In this document: in pieces, positions 51,669-62,574 of the stretch
How positions within the stretch are numbered: the first letter of the stretch is position 1
How the letters are laid out: each line of letters starts with the position of its first letter
Translations under genes and position numbers: made by a program
Assembly (NCBI GenBank): GCA_023333565.1
Contig: JAJKFH010003493.1
Location: forward strand, 2,046,001-2,110,000
Direction of reading: 5' to 3'
From: Puffinus mauretanicus
Taxonomy: Eukaryota; Chordata; Aves; Procellariiformes; Procellariidae
Length of the DNA stretch: 64,000 nucleotides
Notes under the pieces: generated by a model
Told to the model about the DNA's origin: nothing
The model's input: the letters and a program-made list of their open reading frames with translations, nothing else
Databases searched by the model: none

Positions 51669-51707
51669 CATTTAATGCAAACAGTAAGATTTGCATTTAA
51701 TGCAAAC
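51669..51707. promoter_or_regulatory. POU/octamer motif pair with direct and inverted symmetry
   Basis: The 14-mer CATTTAATGCAAAC is present at 51669-51682 and 51694-51707. Between them is a perfect octamer ATTTGCAT at 51689-51696. With the second copy it forms an inverted repeat whose eight-base arms (TTTGCATT and AATGCAAA, 51690-51706) flank one T. Such paired octamer half-sites are used by POU-domain dimers. Binding is inferred. Confidence 0.45.
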
Positions 51708-51929
51708 GCTACATTTATTTTCATTATTTTATGCTGATTCCACATGGTATAAAAGTCTTTCTGTTATGGGGAATTCTAAATTTAAGTACTGTATCCATGT
51801 TCAGATACAGGAGAACGTTCCTCATCCTTTTACAAATCTTGGGGCCCTAAAATTTTGCTTGCATCAGAAAAGAAAATGCCTATTTTATTTCTTTATGTAT
51901 ATTTTTTTCAGTATACTCATCTAGAAGAG

Positions 51930-52980
51930 TAAATGTAGAATGCATTCAACAAATCATGCTAACAGGAAAAATTTGTCACAAAGATGTAAAGACAGGGTAT
52001 TTTTTACAGATAGATATGCATATATATGTATCTAGAGATATATATATGCTTAGGCTGTCACCGATCTTCACTAAGCAGGGATTTAACAGAATTTTCCTAT
52101 GGCAGGATCTCGTTACAATTTTAAAATCATAAATATGTGCAGAGGCAGCTACAGACTTTTTAATTTATTCTGTATGCATTTACCAAGATTTGAAAGATAC
52201 ACACAAATAAGCAACAAAGAGAGCTAAAAGGAGAGAAGTTATCTGGCCTAATCTGAGCATCTAGAAGTTAGATGTCTAGTTCTGAGCTAGTCAATCAAAG
52301 CTCTTTTTACATCAAGTAGATATTTGTAAGGGTACCTCGGTATCATCCTGCCTAGACAAGCACCTAAGGTGGATCAGGTCAAGCACCCTGGAAGTGCTGG
52401 TTCACTGCCTGTAAAGGGGGCTTACAGTAACAAGTCAGTGTACAACCCCTAGAGATGTCTAAAACGGTGTGAGGTAAATCCAGACGCCCACATATGCCTT
52501 TGCAGAGGTGTGGGAAAAGCTATGTTCAACCCACCAAGACCTGCATGCCATGCCTGAGGTCCACCCCCACCTTCCTGCAGTGTGATGCCCACAGCTCCCA
52601 GGACATCACTTGGCCCATCTCCTACTCCTGAAATGCTACGGCCAAGGCCTGAATATACATCAGATGTGCACCATTAGCAATGATGTTTCCTGCATTTGCA
52701 GCGCATAAACTACTTCTTGTAACGGCTCTCGCTATTCTCCGTCTTTTGGCTGGTGCTCAGTGATGTAACCCACTGTGAATGAAAGAAACCCCTTTTTCTC
52801 CAGCCTCAACAATGTGCCCATTTGTGAGCAAGGCCACTGCTTTCCCCTGCGGAGCTGGTTAGTAGTGATATTTTATTTAAAATTCTTGTGGAAGCTTATG
52901 GGCTGAAGTAACCGTGATGTGAAAACCAGATGTCCAAAGCAGAGGAAAGATTCAAAGGGCTTTCAGGAACAGGGAGAGTC
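51930..52980. other. Non-coding stretch, no gene seen
   Basis: It begins with an alternating AT-rich tract at about 52010-52050 containing GATATATATATG and related words. The rest is unremarkable single-copy sequence with no notable frame. Confidence 0.6.
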
Positions 52981-52989
52981 ATAATTTGG

Positions 52990-53290
52990 CTTTAGAGCCC
53001 GAGCTATTCCTCCCCACGATGGGTCCTGGCGATGGGCAGGGTGCCACGGGCTTGCGTGTGGGGGTACGCGATAAAGCACGTCTGTGCTCTCGCCACAGGA
53101 CGGGCCTGTGCTCAAACACAGGGGGGAAAAGGGATGAGCCGGGGCTTGCGGTCAGGCCCCACTTTCCCTGCAGTCAGCCACGTCCCAGCACCACCACCTC
53201 ACTCGTGCTCATGAGCCTCATCCCAGGAACAAGTAGGGGCACAGCAAGCGTGGCAGCAGCTCTGGGCAGCATCCTGCGACCAGCGGATGT
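52990..53290. other. Small GC-rich patch with moderate CpG content
   Basis: The patch is GC-rich with scattered CpGs, below what I would call an island. A plus-strand frame of about 124 codons is open here, but an opposing frame overlaps it and no domain is seen. Confidence 0.35.
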
Positions 53291-53549
53291 GGCCTCAGTC
53301 ACCACATTGTGGATGTCACCGTGCAGTAACAGCAGCTGTAACAGACTACAAGGCTGGTGAGCGGGGTGCCTCGTCACCTCGCTGGGGTCTGAGCCGCGAC
53401 ACAACTACGCACGAGCAGGCAGTGGGATGCTGCTCCAATACGCTTAGTTTTAAGAGCTGTTAGGTACCTCTACTCAAGCCTACCTAGGCCACTAAAATAG
53501 AGCCCCACACGTTACCATACAGCTCTGGTACTGAGAAGACCTTAAGCTT

Positions 53550-53571
53550 GGAGTCAACAAGGAGTCAACAT
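53550..53571. repeat. Two-copy tandem duplication, 11-bp unit
   Basis: GGAGTCAACAA is followed by GGAGTCAACAT, so ten of eleven bases match. Confidence 0.85.
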
Positions 53572-53648
53572 GCTCTCCAACTACTTTTCTGATTCAAACC
53601 ATATACCTCACGATCTGTAAGTTTAAGGCAGCAAGGAAACTTTGATGG

Positions 53649-53670
53649 CAGTAAAAAGCCAGTAAAAAGC
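53649..53670. repeat. Perfect two-copy tandem duplication, 11-bp unit
   Basis: CAGTAAAAAGC occurs twice head to tail without mismatch, about 80 bp from another 11-bp duplication. Confidence 0.9.
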
Positions 53671-53679
53671 AGCACCACT

Positions 53680-55320
53680 TCTAACTTTGTTACCACTAAA
53701 ACCATAAGAATAACTGAAAGCCCAAAAGACGAGAGGGAGCCAGGTCCTTCAAACCCTCCTGCACCAAAGCAGGAGAGCAGCCCACTGCAGCCATTGATGC
53801 AATTTGTGCTTCCTTAAGAAGCACAACTGCAGCTGGTTTAGGATTTTCTGAGTGTGCTGGTATGACTGATTTCTTATAAAACTGACGGAGATGCAAGAAA
53901 TGAGAAACTTGAAATGGCTCGGCTATAAAAGAGTATACAATTACATGTCAAAGCCAGCCTGAACGTTTTTGGATACATAAAAATTTTGAATATGTGTTTT
54001 CGCAACTGTAGGTGTTTCAGGTTTTGCCAAAATAATTTTGACTTGTTTTAAAAGTCTCCCTGCATGTCTGCCAAAGGATGTGCTCACTGACAGGAGAAGC
54101 TAGTAATAGATGGCAAAATAGCATCAAACACCTTCCCACTCAAAATGCTGGTGAGATCTTGTTTAAATGGGGAGATGATTTGTCTGCAAGTGCTGTAACA
54201 CAGAACTATTGTACTTTGATCATGTTTATTTTAATACTTTAAGCTGTAAATATATCAAGAGGAGTTCTTAATTCACTTTTACCATGCGTATAATGAATGC
54301 AAATATGCCTTTTTAATAGTTTCTGTCTTTCAGCTTTATCCAAGCACTATTAAGAAAATGGATGCAGAGTTATTCCAGGACAACATCCCCAAAATGTATT
54401 ATTTTTTCCCTCTCTCCAATACATAACAAAATGTATTGTTTACTACAAATGATTTTTACTACAAATTATTATAAGTAAACTGCTGGAAGCTGGTCTTTTA
54501 TAATCTGCTGTCCTATCTTGATGGTAGGAAAATGTGTTGTCATCCCTGTGAAAATACTTAGATATACAATCACCTATGTTCCTTTAACAGTTTCCTTTGA
54601 ATATGTATTTTAAAACATCATCTCTGTTCTTTGTATTTTATTTTCTTCATATTTTTAGATTTGTTTCCTTATTTTTAGAGACATGCTTTAATCAGATACA
54701 ATTGGAAGTATTATGTCCATGTTATGACTCCTATTAATTTCCCCTCTTGACTAATAAAACCTTCTTCCTTTTCGAGGTCAAAGACTTAAAGAGTTGAGGC
54801 TAAACCCCAGGAAGTCAAGGGTTTAAGTCAGGACACTGCTGGCTGTGACTGTCCAAAAGCGAGCATTGCTGGTGACACCGAGGCAAGCTGAACACCCACT
54901 CACAGTAATACTCCCAGCGGTATCGCCCTTTATGATGTTCATCAATCTTCTTGACATTTAGTAGGAGATGACACTACTAAACCTGGATGTAAACAGAAGC
55001 AAGGTGCATGCAAAGGTGTAATTTATATTGGCCTTCCAATGAGATAAAAACGAAGAGCTGAAAAATAGATCTTATAGGTACATGCAGTAATAAGGACCGG
55101 CAAAGACGCACTTTGGTATGAGCCTATGCAAACCACAGCCTAGTGACATTGCTTTCCATCTTTAAAACCACCCTATAACCCCCACCCCCAAACTACCTTC
55201 AAATACACGGATACTTTTAAATTCAGCGACACTACATACCGCTTTAACTGCTGTAACAAAAATAGAAACACACACACACAGCCTCCCACAGGCAGGGAAG
55301 CGCTCTGTATTTCCCTGTAA
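53680..55320. other. AT-rich non-coding stretch, no gene seen
   Basis: Only one frame above 60 codons is present and it has no domain. A short CA run lies at about 55268-55280. No repeat family or RNA gene was recognised. Confidence 0.6.
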
Positions 55321-55329
55321 GGAGGGCCC

Positions 55330-55800
55330 TTCTTTAATAAGAGCTTCATCCGATCACTGTCATTGTTCTAGATAATGGATTACCTACATATACATTTTCA
55401 AGTGTAATGACACTCTTGCTTATTAAAGACCTCTCAGCTGAAGGGGCAGAATATTATGAACTGGCCAATCCATTCATTTCCTTGAATATGTTATTCAGTA
55501 TTTTATGCTAAACCAGCAATACACCATCCATTTTAGTACAATGATCCTTATGTTCAATAAAACTGAAGTGCTGGATCATAAATCATTATAGTCATTTATT
55601 TTACATTAGACACATTAGCCACTATATTCCATAATCTATTACAATAAGGTGGATTTAAATGTACCCCAAGGAACTGCAATAATAACTTGAGAACCAAATA
55701 TAGCAATTATGGATAAAATATGCTTAACCTAAAACTGCACTAGCTGCATAGACTGCTGTGAACTTTAAATAAAATTTAGGGAGGATGATAACTGTCCTGG
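55330..55800. promoter_or_regulatory. Candidate enhancer-like AT-rich block
   Basis: It contains a SOX core CATTGTT at 55361-55367, an OTX/PITX-type GGATTA at 55377-55382, and many TAAT and TTTAT words through 55700. There are no open frames and no simple repeats. Such long complex AT-rich blocks are typical of deeply conserved enhancers in vertebrate gene deserts. The call rests on texture and motifs. Confidence 0.35.
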
Positions 55801-55809
55801 AATAAACAA

Positions 55810-58080
55810 GCAACAGAGGAAAACCGGAACCTCCTCTCTATATTTCAGATAGTTTAATATGCTCTAGCTATGGGGGAGGGGATGTTATGCTTACAAACCA
55901 GTGTTTATTAAAATATTATTATTCCATTATTATTCTATTATTACTGGTTATATTATCCTCCCATCACGTGAAAATTTCCTATATTTTCCTGGTGTTTACA
56001 TCCTACTCATGTTTTTAAATAGCTTTCTCCCTTGCTAGCTCTCTGGTTAACCTGTTTGGATCCACTGAATGCTCTTCAGAATCCCTCCAACCATTTTAAA
56101 CATTTTTGGAAAATTGTCCAGATAACATGTCCAGACCTTTCTGGTGCTATTTCAGCTTCAGGCTCACCAACGATGAAGGGGAAAGCCTGTTTGTCTCCTC
56201 CAGACGCAATGTCTCCGCACAGTCTTAAAGGCCATTGGCAACTTTTTGGCCCCAGACCAAGAAGCAATCTCAAATGTTTGTGAACACAGTTTAGCATTTT
56301 TCAGAATTAGTGCTCTGCCAAGTATTAAAAACAACCACATGCTGAAGTAAGTGATTGGTTTTTTTACAGGGAGGACCTGGCACTTCAGACCACTGGGATT
56401 CCTGAAGATGCCTGCCACCAGCCCAATGCGGAGGAGAAAGGGCACCGAGGGCCATCAGGCATCGTCTGCATGAAGAACTGATGTATGTCATGCCCAAATT
56501 TCACACGTGCTGTTTTGTATTTATAAAACTGTGTTGCTTCCTGCATAAATTCCGTTATCCCTCAGATATTTTCCTGGTTTTATTGCCTGTTTTTTTTTTT
56601 CTTCCCAGGAACAGAAATTACACTTAAGAACTAAATGCTCACTGCCAGCAGAGTAGCTGCTCTTACCTATTAATTCTCTATTACCCCCAATTTCTCTGTG
56701 ATGTTTCCAAAATAATTAGTATTAACTTACATTTCTTAATTTCCTAAGGGGCGTATTAGCTGGCTCTGCAGATATGTACACTGAGTGTTCCCTTTTCCAA
56801 TTATTCTGTTATATCAGCTTTATCTAGAGGTCTATTTACATCGCTTTCTTTACTTCCTTAGTGCCTTTTTTTTTTCCCCCATGGAGGCCAAATATTAAGG
56901 CTGGACATTGAGTGTAGCTCCTTGAACAGTTTCTAAAAGTAATCCCACAGGTCCAGCTGGAGGCTGACAGGCAAACCCAAGGTGCACTGCCCAAGGTGCA
57001 CTGCTGCCTGCCCTGCATCTACAGACTTCAGTCTCCAACTGCCGTCCTAGCACCTTTCACAAGCAAGAGAAGATGTCCAAATTATTCATGACAAATTCAA
57101 AACAAAATTTTGCTTTGGCTCAAAACCATGAAATATATTCAGGCAAATAAAGGGCATCTGAACCAAGGTAAGGCAGAAGCTTGCTTTTCCAATGATGTGT
57201 CCATATTTCACTTTATATCACAAGAGCCGTAGCGGTGAAGGGCGTGCTGAATACAAGAAACCTCAGTTCTGGTTTAAGTGTTCTTCCTAATTCCTATCGG
57301 ACGAGAGATGCTCCACATGACCTGTTTGTTTTTATTCCGGAGTCTCTGACCGAGGAGAGCTGCTGTGGTGCCACCGAGAAGGGAACAATGCACCCAGTTC
57401 TGTATGTTTTGGAAGAGAAAGTAAATATTTTGTACAACATCCATTGTTGAACAAATAACTTTCTTTTTGATAAACAAGCACTGAAAATCTGTATATATCA
57501 TGAGAAGAATTCAAACCCCTGCGATAACCTTACAGCACGTCTGTCCGGCAGAGCTCTGTAACAAGCAGCTGAGAAAGGCAGATGCTCTCCCAGCCTGCTT
57601 TGGCCTTGCATTGCTCCTTATGACTCTCTCACGTTCACCCACACGTGCCATATAGGAACAGAAAGGAGAAACGAGAGGTATGTATCTAACGAAATCACTG
57701 TAAATTTTTGTCTGAGGCAGGACGGAGCCTCAGAGTCAAGCTGCAGATGAACCTGAATTCCTGCTCACTTCACGACCTGGGCTGTGCTCTGCCCCTCTGC
57801 CAGCTGTACAGCCAGCGAGCCACAGCGCCGAGTAACCTGTACCTGACATCTCCAAGAGGGAATCTTTTTTCCGAAGTACAGGATCAAAATGGAGAGCGGT
57901 GCACAGCAAGGACCTCTGATCGCTCGGGAGTTATGGCAGCCACCAAAGAGTCCTGCCAAGAAAAACCTTGCTCTGTTACTGGGTACGTTCACAGAGCACA
58001 AACTGATCAAGCGGCGCGCTCCCTCCTTCTCCGTCCTTCCCGAGAGAACAAATGGAAGAGGGCGATGAAGGCAACAGGAA
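55810..58080. other. Non-coding stretch, no gene seen
   Basis: ATT-rich sequence at about 55905-55945 is followed by mixed sequence with frames up to about 95 codons on both strands and no recognisable domain. The 14-bp duplication at 56976-57003 is listed separately. Confidence 0.55.
56976..57003. repeat. Perfect two-copy tandem duplication, 14-bp unit
   Basis: CCCAAGGTGCACTG occurs twice head to tail without mismatch. The unit includes the palindrome GTGCAC. Confidence 0.9.
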
Positions 58081-58089
58081 CAAAACTGG

Positions 58090-58860
58090 GTCGTATGGCA
58101 CGGATTGACCGAAGTGCGTGTTTACTCAGGGGCGAGTGCTGCCCATGCTGTCCGGGGACGGGATGGCTCAGCTACTGGCGGCCACCGCGGCAGGCGAGAT
58201 GGGAGCGCGCCGCTGAGGCATGCCTTTGCCCCTCCGGTACGGGCCAGCCCCATGCCCCACCAGCTGTACCTCGCGTGTCGCGCAGGCACCATCCCAGCTG
58301 CTGCCGCGGCTCTCCAGCGTAACGCCGATGGCAAACCGGAGAGGAGCCTGCCCACGGCGAGGCATGTGAAGGCAGCCACGCTGTCGCGCAGGCAGTACGG
58401 CACGGGTGGCACCAGGAAAAGGTTCCCAGTTTCAACTGCGTAAGAACATATCTAACTGTTTCCTGAGAGAGTGTGCTCACTAGTGGCAAGTACTCATCTT
58501 GTTTATGCATGAGATGTTGTGTATTTTTAAAAGAAGACAGAAGCTTTTGGGGTATTAAGCTCTCTTGAAAGTCAGGCCTGGAGGTTGCGACGCCTGAACA
58601 GCCCTGCATACACCCAGGGCACCCCGGCGCTGCCCCTTCCCTGCACGGGGAGAAGGTTTCCCCCCTGGAGTGAATTATCCACAGCGAACAGGCCAACCTG
58701 CCCTTCCCCGGCAGGCCCCCGCGGGGACTCTCCCCGTGGTGCCAGCCTGCGAAGGAGGCTGGGGCGAGGCGGCGAGCGGGGCGGCTCGCCCAGGGGACGC
58801 CTCCCGCGGCGCTGAGGCCCTCCCCGCCGCCTCCCCAGTGAAGCCGCCGGCCGGTTGAAT
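58090..58860. promoter_or_regulatory. Two-peaked CpG-rich region
   Basis: CpG density peaks at about 58120-58410 and 58570-58860, with an AT-rich gap of about 130 bp between. Frames of up to about 250 codons are open on the minus strand and about 200 on the plus strand across the same DNA. They are Arg-, Gly-, Pro- and Ala-rich with no domain. The region is best read as a CpG island pair, perhaps a promoter of a non-coding transcript. Confidence 0.55.
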
Positions 58861-58869
58861 TCCAACAGC

Positions 58870-59330
58870 CACTTCCTGCCAGCCCGGCTGGCAAACAAAC
58901 CTGTGGAAAAGTAAATACGTTTATCACACAGATTTCCTCTGCCCCTTTTTAAATAAGGAAGGGCTCGATGGCTTTCCCAAGTCAAACCTATACCGCACGG
59001 AAGCCATGATGATAAATACATGCTCCCATGCCCATTCCAGTGACTGCAGCCACAGGCGATACAGGTTTGCGGGGTTTCAGGACAAAATGCAAACGAAAGA
59101 GCCCCCCTGTGAAGGAGCATTCCCACCCAGAAGCAAACATTAGGACCAGCTCGCGTGAGCCGAAATGCCGGGGCAGCACAGCGAGATGAACGGGTCCCTC
59201 ACGCAGCCTTGATGAAGCCAGCAGATACGCAGCACCTTCCTATTGCCATGTCTCCCCCTCGCCAAATATGAAGGTCCTCTTGAAAGAAACTGAAGTGAAA
59301 TTTATTCCTGTTAGCAGCAGGAAATAACCA
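58870..59330. other. Shore of the CpG-rich region, no gene seen
   Basis: GC content falls gradually. A minus-strand frame of about 180 codons extends in from the island and overlaps others, with no recognised domain. Confidence 0.5.
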
Positions 59331-59339
59331 GCGGCTTGA

Positions 59340-60000
59340 AATCACCTGAGCCAGGAATTTGGCTTTAAATTTTCCAATCTGATGCTAGCACGGCATCAGT
59401 ACCTTTAAGGTCTCTATTAAGAAGGGGTAAAACAGTTGGAGAAGTCAGGGTCATCTCTGGGAATTTATACCAGAAATGTTTGCTGTACTGCAGATCAAAA
59501 TAGCATTTTGACTCATTGATCCCCTGAATGCCATAAAATCTGAAGCGAGATCCTTGTGCTTAGCGGTGGGAAAAATGAGTTTCTTTGGCCACCTATCGTA
59601 ACATAAAGAACAAATAAAATAAAGAAAAACAAAGGAAAAGAAAGGAGATATAAAGCTTGAGATGAGGGTAAAGACAAGCGAGCAATTAAAAAAGATAAAT
59701 GGACTTCAATTTACAAAAAAACCCCTAAACCTCCGCCTCAGTAGCATGTTTAGCTCTTAATCAAGTCTTATTACAATCGCATGCAAATGCCAGGATGGCA
59801 GGACATTCCTTCAAACTATGTTTTCATTAAAGATTCTGCTTTTTCCAGAATAATAGTAAATGACACGTGAACTTCATATGAACTATAGGTCATGAAAGGA
59901 TTTAGTATTGGCATTTTTAATCTAAAAAGTCTGTGCCAGAAAATCAATATGTTTCAGTCGCAGCATTCGAATGCAATTTTCTTCACGTAACAGGGTTCTT
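59340..60000. promoter_or_regulatory. Candidate conserved-type non-coding block
   Basis: Non-repetitive sequence with a CACCTG E-box near 59344, several TTAAT and TTTAAT words, and a GCATGCAAATGC word near 59779 that includes an ATGCAAAT octamer. No frame of note is open. It is enhancer-like in texture only. Confidence 0.25.
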
Positions 60001-60050
60001 TCTTTCACTCCTCCTTCCTCTCCCTCTCCCTTTCTCTCTCCCTCTTCTTT
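59996..60050. repeat. Polypyrimidine tract of about 55 bases
   Basis: Apart from a single A at 60007 this tract is all C and T on the plus strand, with CTC- and CCCT-rich composition. Tracts of this kind can form triplex (H-DNA) structures and often abut regulatory elements. Confidence 0.9.
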
Positions 60051-60600
60051 AAAAATAATGAATAATTCCCAGTTTTTCTATGAAACAAGCAGGCGCATTA
60101 GAAGGCAACGACATCAATAACGCGTTACATGTAAACAGAAAATGAACAAAAAAATCATTCAAGGCCCCTTTCAAACCGGCGTGCTTTTCATCAGCGCTAT
60201 TACAGGTTCCATTCACATTATCGGATTGAACCACGCTGCATAACCAAGGTGCTGACAAGCCTTGATTACCCAATAACTCCTGTATTCCTTTCAGGCAGGT
60301 TCACCGAGAGGACAGGAATGCGCGGCCTTCCTGTGGGGCAGGCTGCTTTCCAGCCAGACCAAGTCAATGAAACCCAACGCCCTCCCGCTCCTGCGCGCCG
60401 AAACAGCCCCTGCATTTCCTGAGAGGCAATTATGACTTTTCCCTTCTTTATTCTCAATTGTTTCGGATAACAATTTATTGTACATCGGAGGGGCCAATAT
60501 AAACATTTTAAACTCTTTTCATAACACTTAGAGGGGGCTGCTAAGTCATCTCCGTAGTAAATCTGTTGTCGGCTCTTTCCCATGCTGCAGAGTCAACAAA
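60050..60600. promoter_or_regulatory. Candidate enhancer with FOX and clustered SOX motifs
   Basis: A consensus forkhead site TGTAAACA stands at 60130-60137. Three SOX-type cores lie within 25 bp: ATTGTT at 60457-60462, AACAAT at 60469-60474 and ATTGT at 60477-60481, the last two in inverted arrangement. The block lies next to the polypyrimidine tract. The texture is strongly enhancer-like, but conservation was not tested. Confidence 0.4.
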
Positions 60601-60829
60601 TCCCTCTCTCACCCAGGGCAGGCCCAGCCAGGCACTGCAAAAACAGGGGAAAATGAACGCAGCGCCTCGTACATCGCGCCTCTACTTGCTCTGACTTTCC
60701 CTGCTCGCTTGTTAGCCGCCCACCTTTTGGTTTTCCCTTTGCACGACACACCTCTCAAAAGAGAGATTGCTCAAAGGGAAAAAAAAAAGAGAGGGGTAAA
60801 AAAAAAAAGCCATTTCAGACAGCCATAAG

Positions 60830-61340
60830 TGTTTTTCGCGTTTGGATTAAACCCCGCTCCAGCCCGAGGAAGGGCAGAGGATGCATTATGCACTCACTCT
60901 TTCTAGCAACTTAGGCTGGAGCACTAATGAAAAGCAGGAGACAGAGTTGGCGGCCAGATGTGGGGCGAGGGCTTCTACCAAAAGGGAGCTGGAGCCATTA
61001 GGGCTGGGATCTAACAGAGGCTAATTCCTTCGCCATGTCACTTGCCTAATTCCTTGCAGACAACTCTTTCTCCATTCCCTAACAAGTATGCATGCATCAA
61101 AGGCAATCAAGCAAAATAAACATTTGCAACAAATTTATTTTTGGTAGCAATTTATACTAAACTTACTGTTATTTCTCCTTAACTAATCAGTTCTTAGTCC
61201 TCTTCTATGTGTCCCCCGAGTGAAACAGCTGCTTTAGTATCACTTAGCATCCAGAGCTGTGGGTGTAATATTACCCACATTTCTCTAATTAACTTCTAAT
61301 GACACGATTTATCTGCACATTTTTCTTATTATTTTTATTA
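60830..61340. promoter_or_regulatory. Candidate enhancer-like block with TCF and homeodomain motifs
   Basis: CTAATTCCTT occurs at 61021-61030 and again at 61046-61055, 25 bp apart. A 10-bp palindrome ATGCATGCAT at 61088-61097 overlaps a TCF/LEF-type ATCAAAG at 61096-61102. TAATTAAC follows near 61287. No coding potential is seen. Function is inferred. Confidence 0.35.
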
Positions 61341-61344
61341 TTTT

Positions 61345-62535
61345 AAAGTCAGAGCAGAATTCAACTTTTACCTGTATCTGCTGCACATGTTGGCAAGACT
61401 TGTAGCGCTGCTTACAAAGCTCCACCCCAGCTCTGGCTCCATGCAGCCCCAGCCGCCCACCAGCTGTAGGACCACGGGGATCTCCTGCATGGGGCTGCAC
61501 CCTGGCATGGGCGCAGTTTTCTGATCAAGTCCTGTGGGATCAGAGGAAGGATGATGTGTGGTCCTCCCACCTCTGCTCAATGTACCAAGCCTGTACCTCC
61601 TCCCAACGGGGACTTTAGAGGGACAAGAAGGAAGAGGTGGCTTCTGCAAGCCCTGGAAATACACCAGAGCAGTCGGTGAGGAGGAAGGGGAAAGCTGCGG
61701 GATGGGGCCAGAGGACCAAATCCTTGCTGAAGGTGCGAGGCTCAGCCAGGCCAACTTGTGGCAGAGACCTCCGACAAGCCAATGCCGTGTAAGCCAAGCA
61801 CACGTATTACATTCTGCTTTAAGGCCTTAATATTCCGTTCCCCTGGACAAACAAACGCATGGGTGCGTGGAGCCCACAAAGCCATACTTCAGAATTGGTG
61901 TCCAAATACCAGGTCTCTGAAGCGGCTTAATGCTGCAACCGTTTTGCACCTTACGCGCGCAGAGAAAAACGCACATGCAAGTCTGCAAATACACACACTG
62001 ATATGCTGGGAACTTTCCTGCTGTAAATATCCACTGCCTAGTTCTCAGCTTTAATATTTTGTCGTCTTTTTCCTTGCCCACACACGGCTGTTATGTTCAG
62101 CTCATCACTATGGTCTATTTATTGTCACAAGCCTTTTAAATGGCAAATATTTTGAACTACCTGTGGTTGTGCCAGTTTACTTTTCAACACAGCGAATGAA
62201 GGGCTTTCTACCTGGTATCTCCTAAAACTGGCACAGAAAGTCATTTCCTACTCAAGTACAAACAAACAAAAGTTTGACCATTTTCCTTTCAACCAGAGGA
62301 GTTACTCGTGCCCAAGGAAGCATGCTTGATACATTTCAGCAGAAAACATGCTGCTTTGGGGATTTTCTCACACGCTTGCGATAGCAAGCTTTACTTTAAA
62401 CTTTTCTGCATCCACGATCAAGCAAATGGTGTCACATATGAACAATTAAAAAACTGTACAAATCTAACCTCAATTTTCCTTACATGACCATGGCTCTAAC
62501 AATGCAACCACTAGAAATACTGATGTATTTTACAG
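61345..62535. other. Non-coding stretch, no gene seen
   Basis: Minus-strand frames up to about 128 codons end near a good splice-donor-like word (CAG|GTAAAA on the minus strand at about 61366-61374). This could be an exon of an unrecognised transcript, but no acceptor or protein family supports it. The remainder is featureless. Confidence 0.45.
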
Positions 62536-62542
62536 GCAGTTG

Positions 62543-62570
62543 CATCTGTGCATCTGCAGCTGCAGATGCA
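62543..62570. promoter_or_regulatory. Four-E-box cluster containing a perfect 22-bp palindrome
   Basis: CATCTG occurs at 62543-62548 and 62551-62556, followed without gap by CAGCTG at 62557-62562 and CAGATG at 62563-62568. The segment 62549-62570 is a perfect 22-bp palindrome centred on CAGCTG. E-boxes of these types bind bHLH dimers such as neurogenic and myogenic factors. The symmetry is certain and binding is inferred. Confidence 0.6.
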
Positions 62571-62574
62571 GCAT

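Noticed and set aside
53655..53680. Possible REST/NRSF site around AGCAGCACCACTT
   Set aside because: Only the left half resembles the motif. The GGACAG half is missing, and part of the word is created by the 11-bp duplication.
57708..58322. Plus-strand open frame of about 204 codons
   Set aside because: No recognisable domain, overlaps long minus-strand frames, and the openness follows from GC content.
61366..61754. Minus-strand exon candidate ending at a donor-like CAG|GTAAAA
   Set aside because: A donor-like word alone is common by chance. No acceptor, protein family or conserved frame supports an exon.
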